Source: Embleya sp042956465 (GTDB taxonomy: Bacteria; Actinomycetota; Actinomycetes; Streptomycetales; Streptomycetaceae). Taken from it: a stretch of DNA of 64,000 nucleotides. The position numbers were made by a program, and so were the translations under genes. The DNA lies in the NCBI RefSeq assembly GCF_042956465.1, contig NZ_JBIBGL010000001.1, positions 186,001-250,000 of the forward strand, given 5' to 3'. This document shows, piece after piece, positions 1 to 11,805 of the stretch (within the stretch, counting starts at the first letter, position 1; the number at the start of each line of letters is the position of its first letter). The notes beneath the pieces are model-generated. The model saw nothing but the letters and a program-made list of their open reading frames with translations, did not search any database and had not been told where the DNA came from.

Positions 1-3000
1 CGATGCCGTCGGCATCGAACATGCGCAGGAGCTTCGCCCGGTTGAGGTTGGTTCGCGGCGGTGCGCCGGTGTCCGGATGCGGGTCGTCGGAGCGCGCGCT
101 CTGCGGCATCTCGAACTCGGCGTCGCCGCGGTGGGTGTCCCACGTCAGGTTCGAGCGGTCCGCCATGAACGACGGATCGCGGGTGGCGTGCAGGTCGTAC
201 GGGGACTGGCCGCCGCGGACGTCGTCCGGCTTCGGCGGGTTCGGATTGCTCGGGGTGGTGCCGTTGGGGTTCGGCGCGAGGGTGGGGTTCGCCGCGGCGT
301 TGGGGTCGAAGTTCTCCGCCGCCGGACGGGTCGCCATGAACGCCTCGACCTCGCGCTCGATGTCGTCGCGCCGACCGTCGTGCGTGGTCGGCCGATCGCC
401 GGTCGGGCTCGCCGTGGTCGCGGGCTCGCCCAGCGGCCTCGGGTTGGGCCGCATCGGCGACGGCAGCGGCGGCGTCGTGTCGATCGGAGCGGGCGGATTG
501 CTCTGGGCGTGCCGCGGCGGCGTCGGGGTGGCAGGCGTCGGGTTCGGGCTGCTGCCGGGCGTGATGCCCCCGGTCGGATCCGGCGCCGAGCCGGGCATCG
601 GACCCGTGACGTTGTCCGGCAGATCGCCGGGCGCCGGGTTGTGCGGCGCGGGGTGGACCGGGCCGGTCCGGAAGGGCTGTTGGTTGTGCGGCGCGGGGTG
701 GACCGGGCCGGTCTGGAACGGCTGTTGCTGGTGCGGGGCGGGCTGGTTGTAGGGCCCGGGATCCTGCGGCGGCTGGTGATACGGGCCGGGCTGCACCGGG
801 GCCTGGTGGTGGGGAGCAGGCTGCGCGTACGGCGGTTGCTGCTGTTGTTGCTGCGTGTACGGATTCGGCTGCACCGGCGGCGGCGGGTTGTGCGGCGCGG
901 GCTGCACCGGCTGCTGGTTGTACGGGTTGGTTTGTACCGGCTGTTGGTTGTACGGGTTGATCGGCGGCTGCGGCTGGTTGTGCGGCAGCGGCGGCGGAGG
1001 CGGTGGTGTTGCGACGGGCTGGGTGACCGGCGGGGGCGACATGGATACCGGTTGGGCGTCCGGGCCCAGCGTGATGGCGTAGACGCTTGTCGCGTTCGGC
1101 TGCGGAGAGGTCGCGATCTGGTTCGTCTGCGGGTCGACGTAGAGGATGTCGCCGCCCACGTTGACCGCGGCCCAGGCGTGCGAGCTGTGCACGACCTTGA
1201 CCGAGCCGTCCGGCTGCACCACGTTCCGCGGCGGCCACTCGGTGACGATGTAGGAGATCGAGCCGGGCCCCGAGGCCCGCAGCGCCGCTTCCAACCGAGC
1301 GAAGCCGGCACCCGGGTTGTTGCTGCCGTCCGGCTCGACATCGAGTCGGCTCCACGGCGCGTTCGCCTCCTGCGCCGCGCGGGCCATGCCGTTGGTTTCA
1401 CCGGTGTTCTCGCCCGGCATGCGGGCGGCGGACACCTCCGGACGGCCGAACCAGGTGCGGCCGAAGGCCAGTACGCCGTCCAGGCAGTTGATGTTTCGGC
1501 CGGGGACCTGGAGGCCGCCGTCGTTTTGCAGCCGGAACCATCGGCCCAGTCGGGGGTCCGGATGCACCACGGGAGTGCCGTCGGGATTGCGCGGGACGGC
1601 GTTGTTCAACGCCGCCGCATCGCTCCAGTTGGGCGGGAGCAGACCGCCGGGCTGGTTGAACGGACGCGATGCGGACAGCGGTGGCCGGTTCGCGATCGGG
1701 CTGCCGGGCGCGGTCGGCGGGGCGTGGTGCGGCAGGGGTTGCGCGTACGGGTTGTTCGCGACCGGGCCGTTGCCGTACGGCGTCCCGTTGTAGGGGGAAG
1801 GCGCGTTGTCGTTCTGCTGGTACGGGCCGGGCTGATGCGGCGGGGGAGCCGCCGGGGTGGTGTGGTTCGGGGCGGTCGCGACGCTCGGACCCCGGCCGAG
1901 GAGACCGCGCGTGCGCTCGCCGAGGCGTTGGATCGTGTCGTGGAACGGGCCCGCCTGATTCGGCCGCACCGGTGCGCCGGGCGGCGTCGTGGTCGGCGGT
2001 CCGCCCGGCTGCGGAGTCGCGTCGACGGTGGTGTCGCCGTTGCCGTCCCGGGCCGGGGTGGGCGTCGGGTCCCCGGTCGGATGGGAGGCCGGGTCCGGCC
2101 GACCGGCGGGATCGTCGGAGGTCGGATCCGTGTCCCGGTCCGGGTCGGTGTGCCCATCGGGCGTCGGGTCGGCGGACGGGTCGGGCATGCCGGTGTGCTG
2201 CTCGGGCGCCGTCGGCGCCGAATCGGGGCTCTGCTGCGGCGGGTTCGACTGCGGAGCGGATTCCGGAGTCGGATCCGCCGGCTGCGAGGTCGGCGGCAGG
2301 GACATGTCGATCGGCTGCGCGTTCGCGTCCACGGCGATCGCCCAGACACGGTTCTGGTCCGGATACGGCTCGGACATGACCCGGCCCGACTGCGGGTCGA
2401 CCCACAGGACTTCGCCGTCCACGTTGATCGCGGCCCACGCGTGCGAGACCTGGCCGGTCTCGATGGTGCCGTCCGGATTCACCCGCGGCTCGGTCGGCCT
2501 GGACGTGACGACGTACGTCATCGCGCCCGGCCCCGCGTCGCGCAGCCGTGCCTCGATGTCGCCGTACGCGCCTGCGGTGTCGGTGCTGCCGTCGGGACGC
2601 CGGGCGAGCGGTGTCCAGTTCGTACCGAGCTCCTGCCGGGCGCGCTCCGGCGCCCGCACTTCGCCGCCGTTCTCACCGGGGATGCGCGCCGCGGCCACCT
2701 CCGGGCGGCCGAACCAGGTGTTGCCGAAGGCCAGCACGCTGTCCATGCAGTTGGTGTCGCGACCGGGTACCTGGGTGCCGCCGTCGTTCTGCAGCGCGAA
2801 CCAGTGGCCCGTGCGCGGGTCCGGGTGCACCTGCGGCATGCCGTCGGCGTCGCGGGGCACGGCGACGTTCAGTACGGACTGGTCGCGTACGCTCGGCGGC
2901 ATCAGGCCGCCGGGCTCGTTCAGCGGACGGCCGTCGTTCAGCGGCGGACGATCGGCGATCGGCCCGTCCGGATTCTGCGGTGAATCGGGCCGGTCGGGGC

Positions 3001-5830
3001 GGGGGTTCGGGTCGGTCGTGGCCGGCGAGTTCGCGTACGGAGTCGAGTCGTAGGTGGGGTTCGGCTCGGGGTGTGTGCCCGGAGCGGGGTTCGGCGAGGC
3101 GTTCGGGCCTCGGCTGAAGAGGTTGCGGATCCGGTCGCGCAGCCCGCTCACCGCGTTGTCGATCCGACCGTTCGGATCCGCGTTGATCGGCGTGCCGTGC
3201 CGCGAACCCGTCGGGTTGCCGGCCGGGGCCAGGTGCAGGATGCCGACACCGCCGTCCCGGGACGGCGTGGTCTCCTGATCCGTACGCGACGCGGTGTCGG
3301 TGGTGGGGCCGGCGACCGTCGACTCGGTGTCGAGGCTGGTGTCCCGGTTCGGATCCCGGCTCGGGACCTGATTCGTATCCCGATTCGTATCCCGGTTCGG
3401 GCCCTGATCCGGGTCCCGATTCGAGTCCTGGCCGGGGTCCTGGCTCGGGTCGTGATTCGGATCCTGATGGGTGTCCCGAGACGAGTCCGGTCGTGCATCC
3501 GGGGTCGAAGTCGGGTCCGTCGTCGGGTCCGGCCGGTGTCCGGTGTCCGGCGCGGTGTCGGGCGTGACGTTCTGATTCGCGTCCGTCGTCGGCCCCGTCG
3601 TCGGGTCGTGACCGCTCCCCGTCGGGTCGGTCGCGGGGTCGGGGGTGTTGCCGGCCGGGCTGTCCTGTCGCTGACCCGGAATGTGGTTCGCGTCCGGGGA
3701 AGTGCCGTTCGGCGTTCCGGTGGTCGGCGAAGTGCCGTTCGAAGTGGTCGAGTTCGAGTTGATCGAGTTCGGGTTGGACGAGTTCGGAGTGGACGAGTTC
3801 GACGTGGTCGAACTCGGCGTCGCGCCGCTCGGGTTGCCGGTGGTCGGGGCACTCGTGGTCGGGCTCCCGGTCGTCGGCGTCGCGCCACCCGCGGGGCGGG
3901 TCGCAGTCGGTGTGCCGGCGGAGTTGGATGCGCCCGAAGTGCCGTTGTTGGCACCGGAGTTGTGCGTCGCACCCGTACCCGAGCCCGTACCCGAGCCCGT
4001 ACCCGTACCTGCACCGGTACTTGCAGTCGTGCTCGCGGCCGCGGTCGTCGCAGCGGCCGTGTTCGTCGGCGACACGTTGGTGGTCGTGCTCGGGCCGGAC
4101 GTCGACGGCGTCGTGGACGACGGCGAGCCGATCGAGGGCGAACCGCTCGTGGTGGGCGCGGTGCTCGCGGAGGCGCTCGTGGTCTGCACGCCGCCGCCGG
4201 CGTGGCCGGTGCTCGCCGGGCCGCCCACGGACGGCGAACCGCCGCTCGGACCGGAGGAGCCGGTCACGGACGGCGAGCCGCCCAGCGCAGGGGAATTGCC
4301 GGCGCCCGGCGTACCGCCGGCGCCGGGCAGGCCACCCGGCTGCTGACCACCGCTCGGCGGCGCCTGCACGAATGTGTTGCTCTGCGCCGAGCCGCCGTCG
4401 TGGCTCGGCACGCCGCGTGGCACGTCGTTGCCGTGGCCGGTCACCCCGCCCGGTGCGTCCGTCGCGGGCGGCGCCGCGGCCGAGGCGCTCTGGGTCGCGA
4501 CCGGAGTGTGTGAGGGCCTGTGGTCCCCGCCCGGGCTGCCCCCGGAGTTCCCGCCCGAGTTGCCACCGGTATCGCCACCCGAGTTCCCGGAATTGCCGCC
4601 CGAATTTCCGGTGTGCCCGCCCGAGTTCCCCGAGTTCCCGCCGGAGTTCCCCTCGTTTCCGCCCGAATGCCCTCCGGAATTACCCGAGTTCCCGCCCGTG
4701 TTGCCCGAGTTCCCGGACGCGTTGTGCGACGAGCCGCCCTGCTGGTTCCCGTTCCCGTTTCCGTTCGACCCGCCGTTCCCGGAACCGTTCCCGTTCGACC
4801 CGCCCGCGCCGTTCGACCCTCCGCCGTTGCCGGAGTTCCCGCCGTTCGGGTTGAGTGTCGAATCGATTCTGTTGCCGCCGTTCACCGGCCTGTTGTCGCC
4901 GCCCGGGTTCGGCCCGCCCAGGTTCGGCGGGTCGATGCCGGGGGTGTTGAACGCATTGCTCACCCGGTCGCCGAGCTTGGACGCGCCGTGGTCGGTCGCG
5001 CCGCCCAGGCCACCACTGGCGAAGGTCTCCCAGTTCACCGGACCGCCGGTGGCCACCGTGCCGGCGACCTCGGCGCTCACGTTGGAGGCCAGCGAGGTGG
5101 TGACGCCCTTGACGCCCAGTTCGGCGCCCTCGCCGAAGACCTTCTTGCCGAGGCCGTTCACGCCGATCGCGGCCAGGCCACCGGCCGCGCCGCCGCCCGC
5201 GGCCAGCGCGGTCTGCTTGATCGAGTAGCCGTCCTGCGAGCCCCAGGTCATGTGGATGAACTGGGAGATGATGTCGTCGCGCACCTCGGAGAGTGCTTCG
5301 AGGGCGACGTTCTTGAGCAGTCGGCGCACCATCGACGCCTCGATCCGCCCCAGCATCCGGCGCAGCACCTGCATGAAGGAGAAGCGCAGCGCGGCGGTCG
5401 AGGCTGCGGCGGTTCCGGCGGTGATGCCCAGGGTGATCGGAGCCGCGGCGATCTGGGCCAGGATGGCCGCGCCCTGGATGGTCGCCATCGTGACGAACTC
5501 GATCTTGGTGGCGTAGATCGTGTCACTCGTGTCGTCCGCCGCGCCGCCGAGCGCCTTGGAGGCGGCTTCCAGGGCCGGGAAGAACGCCTTGTCGCCCTTG
5601 CTCAGCTTGTCCCACATCCGAAGGAAGGCTTCCATGCCCTTGCCCTCGTTGGCGGCGTTGAGCTTGTTGACGGCCGCGGCAAGGTCCCCCGCGACCTTGG
5701 CGAGTTCACCGCCGGCGTGCTCCCAAGCCTTGCCCAGTGCCTCGCACTTGTCCTCGTCGCCTTCCGGCCAGTCGACACCGACCAGGAGTTCGAGGACCTT
5801 CTCGACGATCTCCCCCGCTTCGACCGCCAT
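1..5830 (-). CDS. Giant T7SS polymorphic toxin with two papain-fold deamidase domains (3' end outside window)
   Basis: One open frame runs without a stop from the ATG at 5830 to the window edge (at least 1,943 residues). Residues 1-110 are helical with a WPEGDEDK segment and resemble the WXG100-like N-terminal domain of CpnT-type T7SS effectors. An Ala/Gly-rich part follows to about 280. Then come Gly/Asn/Ser, Ser/Thr/Pro and Asp/Pro/Thr linkers to about 950. Two similar domains follow, at about 955-1165 and 1375-1590. Each has an Asn-Cys motif with FGxTWFGRPEV just after it (Cys1028, Cys1449), a Ser-His-Ala-Trp motif (His1130, His1551) and a VDPQ motif (Asp1145, Asp1566). This is the Cys-His-Asp layout of the papain-fold toxin 1 / glutamine deamidase family. 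A Pro/Gln linker leads to a further C-terminal part cut off here. The start shares one base with the upstream WXG gene's stop, suggesting coupled translation. Long plus-strand open frames across this gene are shadows. The target is unknown, and any immunity gene would lie beyond the window. Confidence 0.85.
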   Translation of the reverse strand, partial: MAVEAGEIVEKVLELLVGVDWPEGDEDKCEALGKAWEHAGGELAKVAGDLAAAVNKLNAANEGKGMEAFLRMWDKLSKGDKAFFPALEAASKALGGAADDTSDTIYATKIEFVTMATIQGAAILAQIAAAPITLGITAGTAAASTAALRFSFMQVLRRMLGRIEASMVRRLLKNVALEALSEVRDDIISQFIHMTWGSQDGYSIKQTALAAGGGAAGGLAAIGVNGLGKKVFGEGAELGVKGVTTSLASNVSAEVAGTVATGGPVNWETFASGGLGGATDHGASKLGDRVSNAFNTPGIDPPNLGGPNPGGDNRPVNGGNRIDSTLNPNGGNSGNGGGSNGAGGSNGNGSGNGGSNGNGNGNQQGGSSHNASGNSGNTGGNSGNSGGHSGGNEGNSGGNSGNSGGHTGNSGGNSGNSGGDTGGNSGGNSGGSPGGDHRPSHTPVATQSASAAAPPATDAPGGVTGHGNDVPRGVPSHDGGSAQSNTFVQAPPSGGQQPGGLPGAGGTPGAGNSPALGGSPSVTGSSGPSGGSPSVGGPASTGHAGGGVQTTSASASTAPTTSGSPSIGSPSSTTPSTSGPSTTTNVSPTNTAAATTAAASTTASTGAGTGTGSGTGSGTGATHNSGANNGTSGASNSAGTPTATRPAGGATPTTGSPTTSAPTTGNPSGATPSSTTSNSSTPNSSNPNSINSNSTTSNGTSPTTGTPNGTSPDANHIPGQRQDSPAGNTPDPATDPTGSGHDPTTGPTTDANQNVTPDTAPDTGHRPDPTTDPTSTPDARPDSSRDTHQDPNHDPSQDPGQDSNRDPDQGPNRDTNRDTNQVPSRDPNRDTSLDTESTVAGPTTDTASRTDQETTPSRDGGVGILHLAPAGNPTGSRHGTPINADPNGRIDNAVSGLRDRIRNLFSRGPNASPNPAPGTHPEPNPTYDSTPYANSPATTDPNPRPDRPDSPQNPDGPIADRPPLNDGRPLNEPGGLMPPSVRDQSVLNVAVPRDADGMPQVHPDPRTGHWFALQNDGGTQVPGRDTNCMDSVLAFGNTWFGRPEVAAARIPGENGGEVRAPERARQELGTNWTPLARRPDGSTDTAGAYGDIEARLRDAGPGAMTYVVTSRPTEPRVNPDGTIETGQVSHAWAAINVDGEVLWVDPQSGRVMSEPYPDQNRVWAIAVDANAQPIDMSLPPTSQPADPTPESAPQSNPPQQSPDSAPTAPEQHTGMPDPSADPTPDGHTDPDRDTDPTSDDPAGRPDPASHPTGDPTPTPARDGNGDTTVDATPQPGGPPTTTPPGAPVRPNQAGPFHDTIQRLGERTRGLLGRGPSVATAPNHTTPAAPPPHQPGPYQQNDNAPSPYNGTPYGNGPVANNPYAQPLPHHAPPTAPGSPIANRPPLSASRPFNQPGGLLPPNWSDAAALNNAVPRNPDGTPVVHPDPRLGRWFRLQNDGGLQVPGRNINCLDGVLAFGRTWFGRPEVSAARMPGENTGETNGMARAAQEANAPWSRLDVEPDGSNNPGAGFARLEAALRASGPGSISYIVTEWPPRNVVQPDGSVKVVHSSHAWAAVNVGGDILYVDPQTNQIATSPQPNATSVYAITLGPDAQPVSMSPPPVTQPVATPPPPPPLPHNQPQPPINPYNQQPVQTNPYNQQPVQPAPHNPPPPVQPNPYTQQQQQQPPYAQPAPHHQAPVQPGPYHQPPQDPGPYNQPAPHQQQPFQTGPVHPAPHNQQPFRTGPVHPAPHNPAPGDLPDNVTGPMPGSAPDPTGGITPGSSPNPTPATPTPPRHAQSNPPAPIDTTPPLPSPMRPNPRPLGEPATTASPTGDRPTTHDGRRDDIEREVEAFMATRPAAENFDPNAAANPTLAPNPNGTTPSNPNPPKPDDVRGGQSPYDLHATRDPSFMADRSNLTWDTHRGDAEFEMPQSARSDDPHPDTGAPPRTNLNRAKLLRMFDADGI

Positions 5831-6156
5831 CAGGCCTTGCCGCCGAAGGTCTCGCGGTTGTGGTCCTCGGTCTTCCGGTAATTGGCGGCGGACGTGTCCA
5901 GGCCCTTGCCGATCTCGCCGAGACCCTTGGCGAGCGCTTCGAGCGCGTCGAGCACCTTGTCCCGGGCGGGCTTGTATTCCTTCGCGAACCCGTTGCCGAG
6001 ATCGTCGTCGCCCCAGCAGTCTCCGAGGCCCTCGATGGACATCTTGAGCGTCGCCCGAATCTCACCGACGCGCCTTCCCGCGTCGGTGAAGGCCTTGCCC
6101 GCCGTCTTGAAGTCCGAGGGAAGGGCCTTGTATCCCGTACCCGCGTCCGCCGTCAT
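5830..6156 (-). CDS. Small WXG100-like T7SS protein
   Basis: A 108-residue, mostly helical protein with no signal peptide. It carries a WGDDDLGNGFAKEY segment around residues 47-61, a pattern common in actinobacterial WXG100-family T7SS substrates (Trp-Gly-Asp-Asp, then Gly and Phe). The ATG at 6156 was chosen because a GGGGG tract lies about 9 bases upstream and the helical fold starts there; an earlier in-frame start would add about 84 residues of non-protein-like sequence. Its TGA overlaps the ATG of the giant toxin (TGATG), so the two are one transcription unit. It probably acts as the partner or chaperone that takes the toxin to the ESX-type secretion machine, which is not encoded in this window. 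The partner role is inferred. Confidence 0.8.
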   Translation of the reverse strand: MTADAGTGYKALPSDFKTAGKAFTDAGRRVGEIRATLKMSIEGLGDCWGDDDLGNGFAKEYKPARDKVLDALEALAKGLGEIGKGLDTSAANYRKTEDHNRETFGGKA

Positions 6157-6287
6157 GTGAGAACACCCCCGTGTTCCGTGTCTCTCTGGCTGTCGCACGG
6201 TCCCCGGCAGTTTCCGGACAGGACCTCTCCCGGGGACATGAAGGCAAGACACTAATTCACGATTCACCGGAGTGTCACATTTCCGGG

Positions 6288-6315
6288 GGCCGACGTTCCG
6301 GGTCGAACGTCGGCC
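6288..6315 (-). terminator. Hairpin terminator downstream of glgB
   Basis: Perfect 11-bp inverted repeat (GGCCGACGTTC / GAACGTCGGCC) with a 6-base loop, about 20 bases after the glgB stop. It has no T-tract, as is usual in high-GC actinobacteria. It ends the glgE-treS-mak-glgB operon and insulates it from the T7SS operon, whose promoter must lie between here and 6157. Confidence 0.7.
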
Positions 6316-6335
6316 TCCGGAGGGGGTATCGCCTG

Positions 6336-8615
6336 CTATTCGGGGACAAACCAGACGGTGGCCAGCGGGGGCAGCGTCATCAGCGCGGAGGCGGGTCGAC
6401 CCTGCCATTCCACGTCCTCGGCCAGGATTCCGCCCCGGTTGACCACGTCGCCGCCGCCGTACTCGCCGGCGTCGGTGTTGAGCACCTCACGCCAGCGGCC
6501 CGTGTGCGGCAGGCCGACCCGGAAGTCCTCGCGAACCACCGGTGCGAAGTTGCACACGCTGACCAGTTGTTCGCCGGCCGCGCCGTGTCGGATGAAGGAC
6601 AGGACGTTGGACGCCGCGTCGCCGCCGTCGATCCAGGAGAAGCCCTCGGGGCGGGTGTCCTGCGTCCACAGCGCGGGCTTGGCGCGGTAGGTCGCGTTGA
6701 GGTTGCGGACCAGGCGCTGGATGCCCCGGTGCTCCTCGTGGTCCAGCAACCACCAGTCCAGGCCGCGTGCCTCCGACCACTCGGCGCCGTGGCCGAACTC
6801 GGAGCCCATGAACAACAACTGCTTGCCCGGATGGGCCCACATGAAGGCGAGGTAGGCGCGCACGTTCGCCATCTGCTGCCAGCGGTCGCCCGGCATTTTG
6901 TCCACCAGCGAGCGTTTGCCGTGCACCACCTCGTCGTGGCTGATCGGCAGGATGTAGTTCTCGCTCCAGGCGTACATCAGCGAGAAGGTCATCTCGTTGT
7001 GGTGGTACTGCCGGTGGATCGGCTCCTTCTGGATGTACTCCAGCGAGTCGTGCATCCAGCCCATGTTCCACTTGAAGCCGAAGCCGAGACCGCCGCTCTC
7101 GGTGGTACGGGTCACCCCGTCCCACGCGGTGGACTCCTCGGCGATGGTCAGCACACCGGGCACCCGCCGGTACAGCGTCGCGTTCATCTCCTGGAGGAAC
7201 GCCACCGCGTCCAGGTTCTCCCGGCCGCCGTGCTGGTTCGGTGCCCACTGGCCGTGTTCGCGCGAGTAGTCCAGGTAGAGCATCGAGGCGACCGCGTCCA
7301 CCCGGAGCCCGTCGATGTGGAACTCCTCGCACCAGTAGACCGCGTTGGCGACCAGGAAGTTGCGCACCTCGTTGCGGCCGTAGTCGAAGACCAGCGTGCC
7401 CCAGTCGGGATGTTCGCCCCGGCGCGGATCCGGGTGCTCGTACAACGGCGTCCCGTCGAACCGGGCCAGCGCCCAGGCATCCTTGGGGAAGTGCGCCGGC
7501 ACCCAGTCGACCAGGACGCCGATGCCCGCGCGGTGCAGCGCGTCGACGAGACGGCGGAAGTCGTCGGGATTGCCGAACCGCGACGTCGGCGCGTAGTACG
7601 AGGACACCTGATAGCCCCAGGACGGGCCGTACGGGTGTTCGGCCACCGGCAGCAGCTCCACGTGGGTGAAGCCCATCTCGGTGACGTACGCGGGCAGCTG
7701 CTCGGCGAGTTCGAGGTAGCTCAGGCCCGGTCGCCATGAGCCGAGATGGATCTCGTACACGCTCATCGCCGAGGTGTGGTGGGTGGTCTCGGCGCGCTTT
7801 TCCAGCCACTCCTTGTCCGACCACGAGTGGGTCGAGGTGTGTACGACCGACGCGGTGGAGGGCGGCTGCTCGGTCGCGAAGGCCAGCGGGTCGGCCTTTT
7901 GCCGGGACACCCCGTCCCGGCCGAGGATCTCGTACTTGTACTTGGTGCCGTCGCCGACGTCGGGGACGAACAGCTCCCACACCCCGGACGAGCCGAGCGA
8001 ACGCATCGGGTGTCCGATGCCGTCCCAGTAGTTGAAGTCGCCGACCACCCGCACGCCCTGCGCGTTCGGCGCCCAGACCGCGAACGAGGTGCCGGTGACC
8101 GGCCCGTTCGGGGTCTCGTACGAGCGCACGTGCGCGCCGAGCACCTCCCACAGCCGCTCGTGCCGGCCCTCGGAGATCAGGTGTATGTCGAGCTCGCCCA
8201 GGGTGGGCAGGAACCGGTAGGGGTCGTCCGTGTGCAGTTCACTGCCCTCGTAGCGGACCTCCAGCCGATAGTCGGGCACCTCCGTGCCCGGCAGTACGCC
8301 GGTGAACAGGCCCTCCGCCTCGTGGGTCAGCTCGACCCGGCGCTCGCCGGTGACCACGATCACCTCGCGGGCCCACGGCCGCAACACCCGCACCACCACG
8401 CCGTCGACGCCGGGCACGTTCGGGTGCGGGCCGAGCAGTGCGTGCGGATCGTGATGACCGCCGTCCACCAGGCGGCGCACCTCGTCGGCGGCCAACGGCG
8501 GCACGAGCGGGGTGTCGGTCGGGCGGGATCGGGGGCGCCTGTCCCGACGCGGGGTGGGGCGGCCGGTGACTCCGCCGCCCTCGGGTGACGCGCTGGTGTC
8601 CTGACGGGCCGTCAC
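6336..8615 (-). CDS. glgB: 1,4-alpha-glucan branching enzyme
   Basis: A 759-residue GH13 enzyme that cuts alpha-1,4-glucan and re-attaches the piece as an alpha-1,6 branch. It has a variable N-terminal extension, then a carbohydrate-binding N1 domain (HDPHALLGPH near residue 55), a CBM48-like domain (FAVWAPNAQGVRVVGDFNYW), the catalytic barrel and a C-terminal beta domain. The catalytic residues are Asp440 (LRVDAVASM), Glu493 (IAEESTAWDG) and Asp561 (ISHDEVVHG). The start is the GTG at 8615, with AGGAGG about 7 bases upstream. The frame stays open much further upstream, but that part lies over mak and is a shadow. It is the last gene of the glgE operon, 47 bases after mak. It branches the linear maltosyl chains built by GlgE. 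Confidence 0.95.
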   Translation of the reverse strand: MTARQDTSASPEGGGVTGRPTPRRDRRPRSRPTDTPLVPPLAADEVRRLVDGGHHDPHALLGPHPNVPGVDGVVVRVLRPWAREVIVVTGERRVELTHEAEGLFTGVLPGTEVPDYRLEVRYEGSELHTDDPYRFLPTLGELDIHLISEGRHERLWEVLGAHVRSYETPNGPVTGTSFAVWAPNAQGVRVVGDFNYWDGIGHPMRSLGSSGVWELFVPDVGDGTKYKYEILGRDGVSRQKADPLAFATEQPPSTASVVHTSTHSWSDKEWLEKRAETTHHTSAMSVYEIHLGSWRPGLSYLELAEQLPAYVTEMGFTHVELLPVAEHPYGPSWGYQVSSYYAPTSRFGNPDDFRRLVDALHRAGIGVLVDWVPAHFPKDAWALARFDGTPLYEHPDPRRGEHPDWGTLVFDYGRNEVRNFLVANAVYWCEEFHIDGLRVDAVASMLYLDYSREHGQWAPNQHGGRENLDAVAFLQEMNATLYRRVPGVLTIAEESTAWDGVTRTTESGGLGFGFKWNMGWMHDSLEYIQKEPIHRQYHHNEMTFSLMYAWSENYILPISHDEVVHGKRSLVDKMPGDRWQQMANVRAYLAFMWAHPGKQLLFMGSEFGHGAEWSEARGLDWWLLDHEEHRGIQRLVRNLNATYRAKPALWTQDTRPEGFSWIDGGDAASNVLSFIRHGAAGEQLVSVCNFAPVVREDFRVGLPHTGRWREVLNTDAGEYGGGDVVNRGGILAEDVEWQGRPASALMTLPPLATVWFVPE

Positions 8616-8662
8616 GGATGGACCTCCTGGGACGTTGGTGCTGAACGGGAATCGGCGGATCG

Positions 8663-10110
8663 TCAGTGCGGCTGCGGCGCCCGCTCGGCCAGGCGCCGGA
8701 TCGCCGACATCGGAACCGGCAGCCACGAGGGTCGGTTGCCCGACTCGTACATGACCTCGTACACGGCCTTGTCGGTCTCGAAGGCCCGCAGCAGCACGGG
8801 CTCGGAATGGGGGTCGAACGAGCCCGCCTCGGCGTACCCCGCACAGAAGGCTTCCCGATTGCGGGTCGCCCATTCCTCCGCACGGCGTACCAGGTGCGGC
8901 GCGGGCGCCCCGCGACCCCAGAACCCGCCGCCCCCGGCCAGCAGATGCCGGGCCGCGTAGTCGAACGAGCGCAACATCGCCGCGATGTCGCGCAGCGGCG
9001 AGTGCAGCGAGCGTCGTTCGCTCAGCGGCCGGGCGGGTTCGCCCTCGAAGTCGAGCAGCACCCACCGGGTGGCGGTGCGCATCACCTGGCCGAGGTGGAA
9101 GTCGCCGTGGATGCGCTGCAAGGGGACCGGATGCCCGTCCCGGCCCAGCGTCTCCAGGTCCTGGTACGCCTCGCGCAACCGGTCGGTGAACGGCGCCAGA
9201 TCCGGCACCGCCTCGGCCGCCGCGTGCAACCGGTGCTCCATGTCCCGGGCGATCGCGGCCAGCTCCGTGCGGCCCGCCACCGCGGTGGGCAGCGAACGGG
9301 CCAGGTCGGCGTGCACCTCGGCGGTGGCGGCGCCGAGCCGGAAGGACTCGCCGGCGAAGTCGCCACCGGTCTCGTGCGCGTGCGGACCGGCGCCGCGCAC
9401 CTCCTGGCCGGCGTACAGGTCGCGGACCGAGGTCTTGGCGAGTTCCCAGCCGTCGGTGCCGGTGCGCAGGTATTCCTGGAGCATGCCGAGCGTGGTCGGC
9501 TCCGCGTCGGTGTCCGGGAACGGCATGTCGAACCACGCGATCGGCGCGGGGATCCGCCGCGAGCCCGCGCCCGCCAGCGCGAGCGAGACCTCCAGGTCGG
9601 GATTGACCCCGGGCACCACGCGCCGGAACAGCTTGAGGATCACGTCGTCGCCGAAGATGATCGACGTGTTCGACTGCTCGGCGCCGATCACCAGGCCGAC
9701 GTGCTCGGGGTCGGGGGCCTGCGCGCCGGGGCGGTGGAAGGCCAGCGGACCCACGGTGTCCGCCGCGACGAACCGTTCCGGCAACCACCGGGTCAGTTCG
9801 GCGTCGTGCACCGCGTCGTAGAGGCTGTGGCCGTTGGGCAGCCGGCCGATCAGCGCGTGGGCGAGCCGGGGCGGCAGCGTCTCGCGGACCCCCAGCAGGA
9901 GTTGATAGTGCTCGGGTGTGCCGCCGTGCTCGACCCGCAGCAACATGTGGTGCAGCGCGGGATCGCCGGAGACCACTTCGAGACTGTGGACCACGCCGGC
10001 CCCACGAAGAGGCCGGCCCTTGCCGGCGAACCATCTCTGCTGCGGCAGCCAGTCGCGCAGCAGAGCGATCACCGCGGAGGCAGTCGGATCGTGGGGTCGG
10101 GTGGAATCCG

Positions 10111-10114
<4 letters not shown>
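8663..10114 (-). CDS. mak: Maltokinase (Pep2/Mak)
   Basis: A 483-residue kinase that phosphorylates maltose to maltose 1-phosphate, the substrate of GlgE. The N-terminal cap begins around LRDWLPQQRWFAGKGRPL, which is typical of maltokinases. The kinase lobe contains GDDVILKLFRRV (nucleotide-binding Lys), the catalytic loop IHGDFHLGQVM and the metal-binding LLDFEGEP segment, as in aminoglycoside-phosphotransferase-like folds. The start is the GTG at 10114, which overlaps the treS stop (GTGA) with GGAG about 11 bases upstream. In several actinobacteria treS and mak are fused or form a complex; here they are separate but translationally coupled. Confidence 0.93.

Positions 10115-11801
<1,687 letters not shown>

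Positions 11802-11805
<4 letters not shown>

Noticed and set aside
77..2983. A 968-residue open frame on the plus strand
   Set aside because: It is an Arg/Val-rich shadow of the minus-strand toxin gene, created by high third-position GC. The minus frame shows real domains; this one shows none. The same holds for 3071-4513 and 4520-5881.
6336..10034. A 1,232-residue frame that would fuse glgB to upstream sequence
   Set aside because: The part beyond 8615 covers mak in another frame and is Arg/Pro-rich. AGGAGG before the GTG at 8615 marks the true start.
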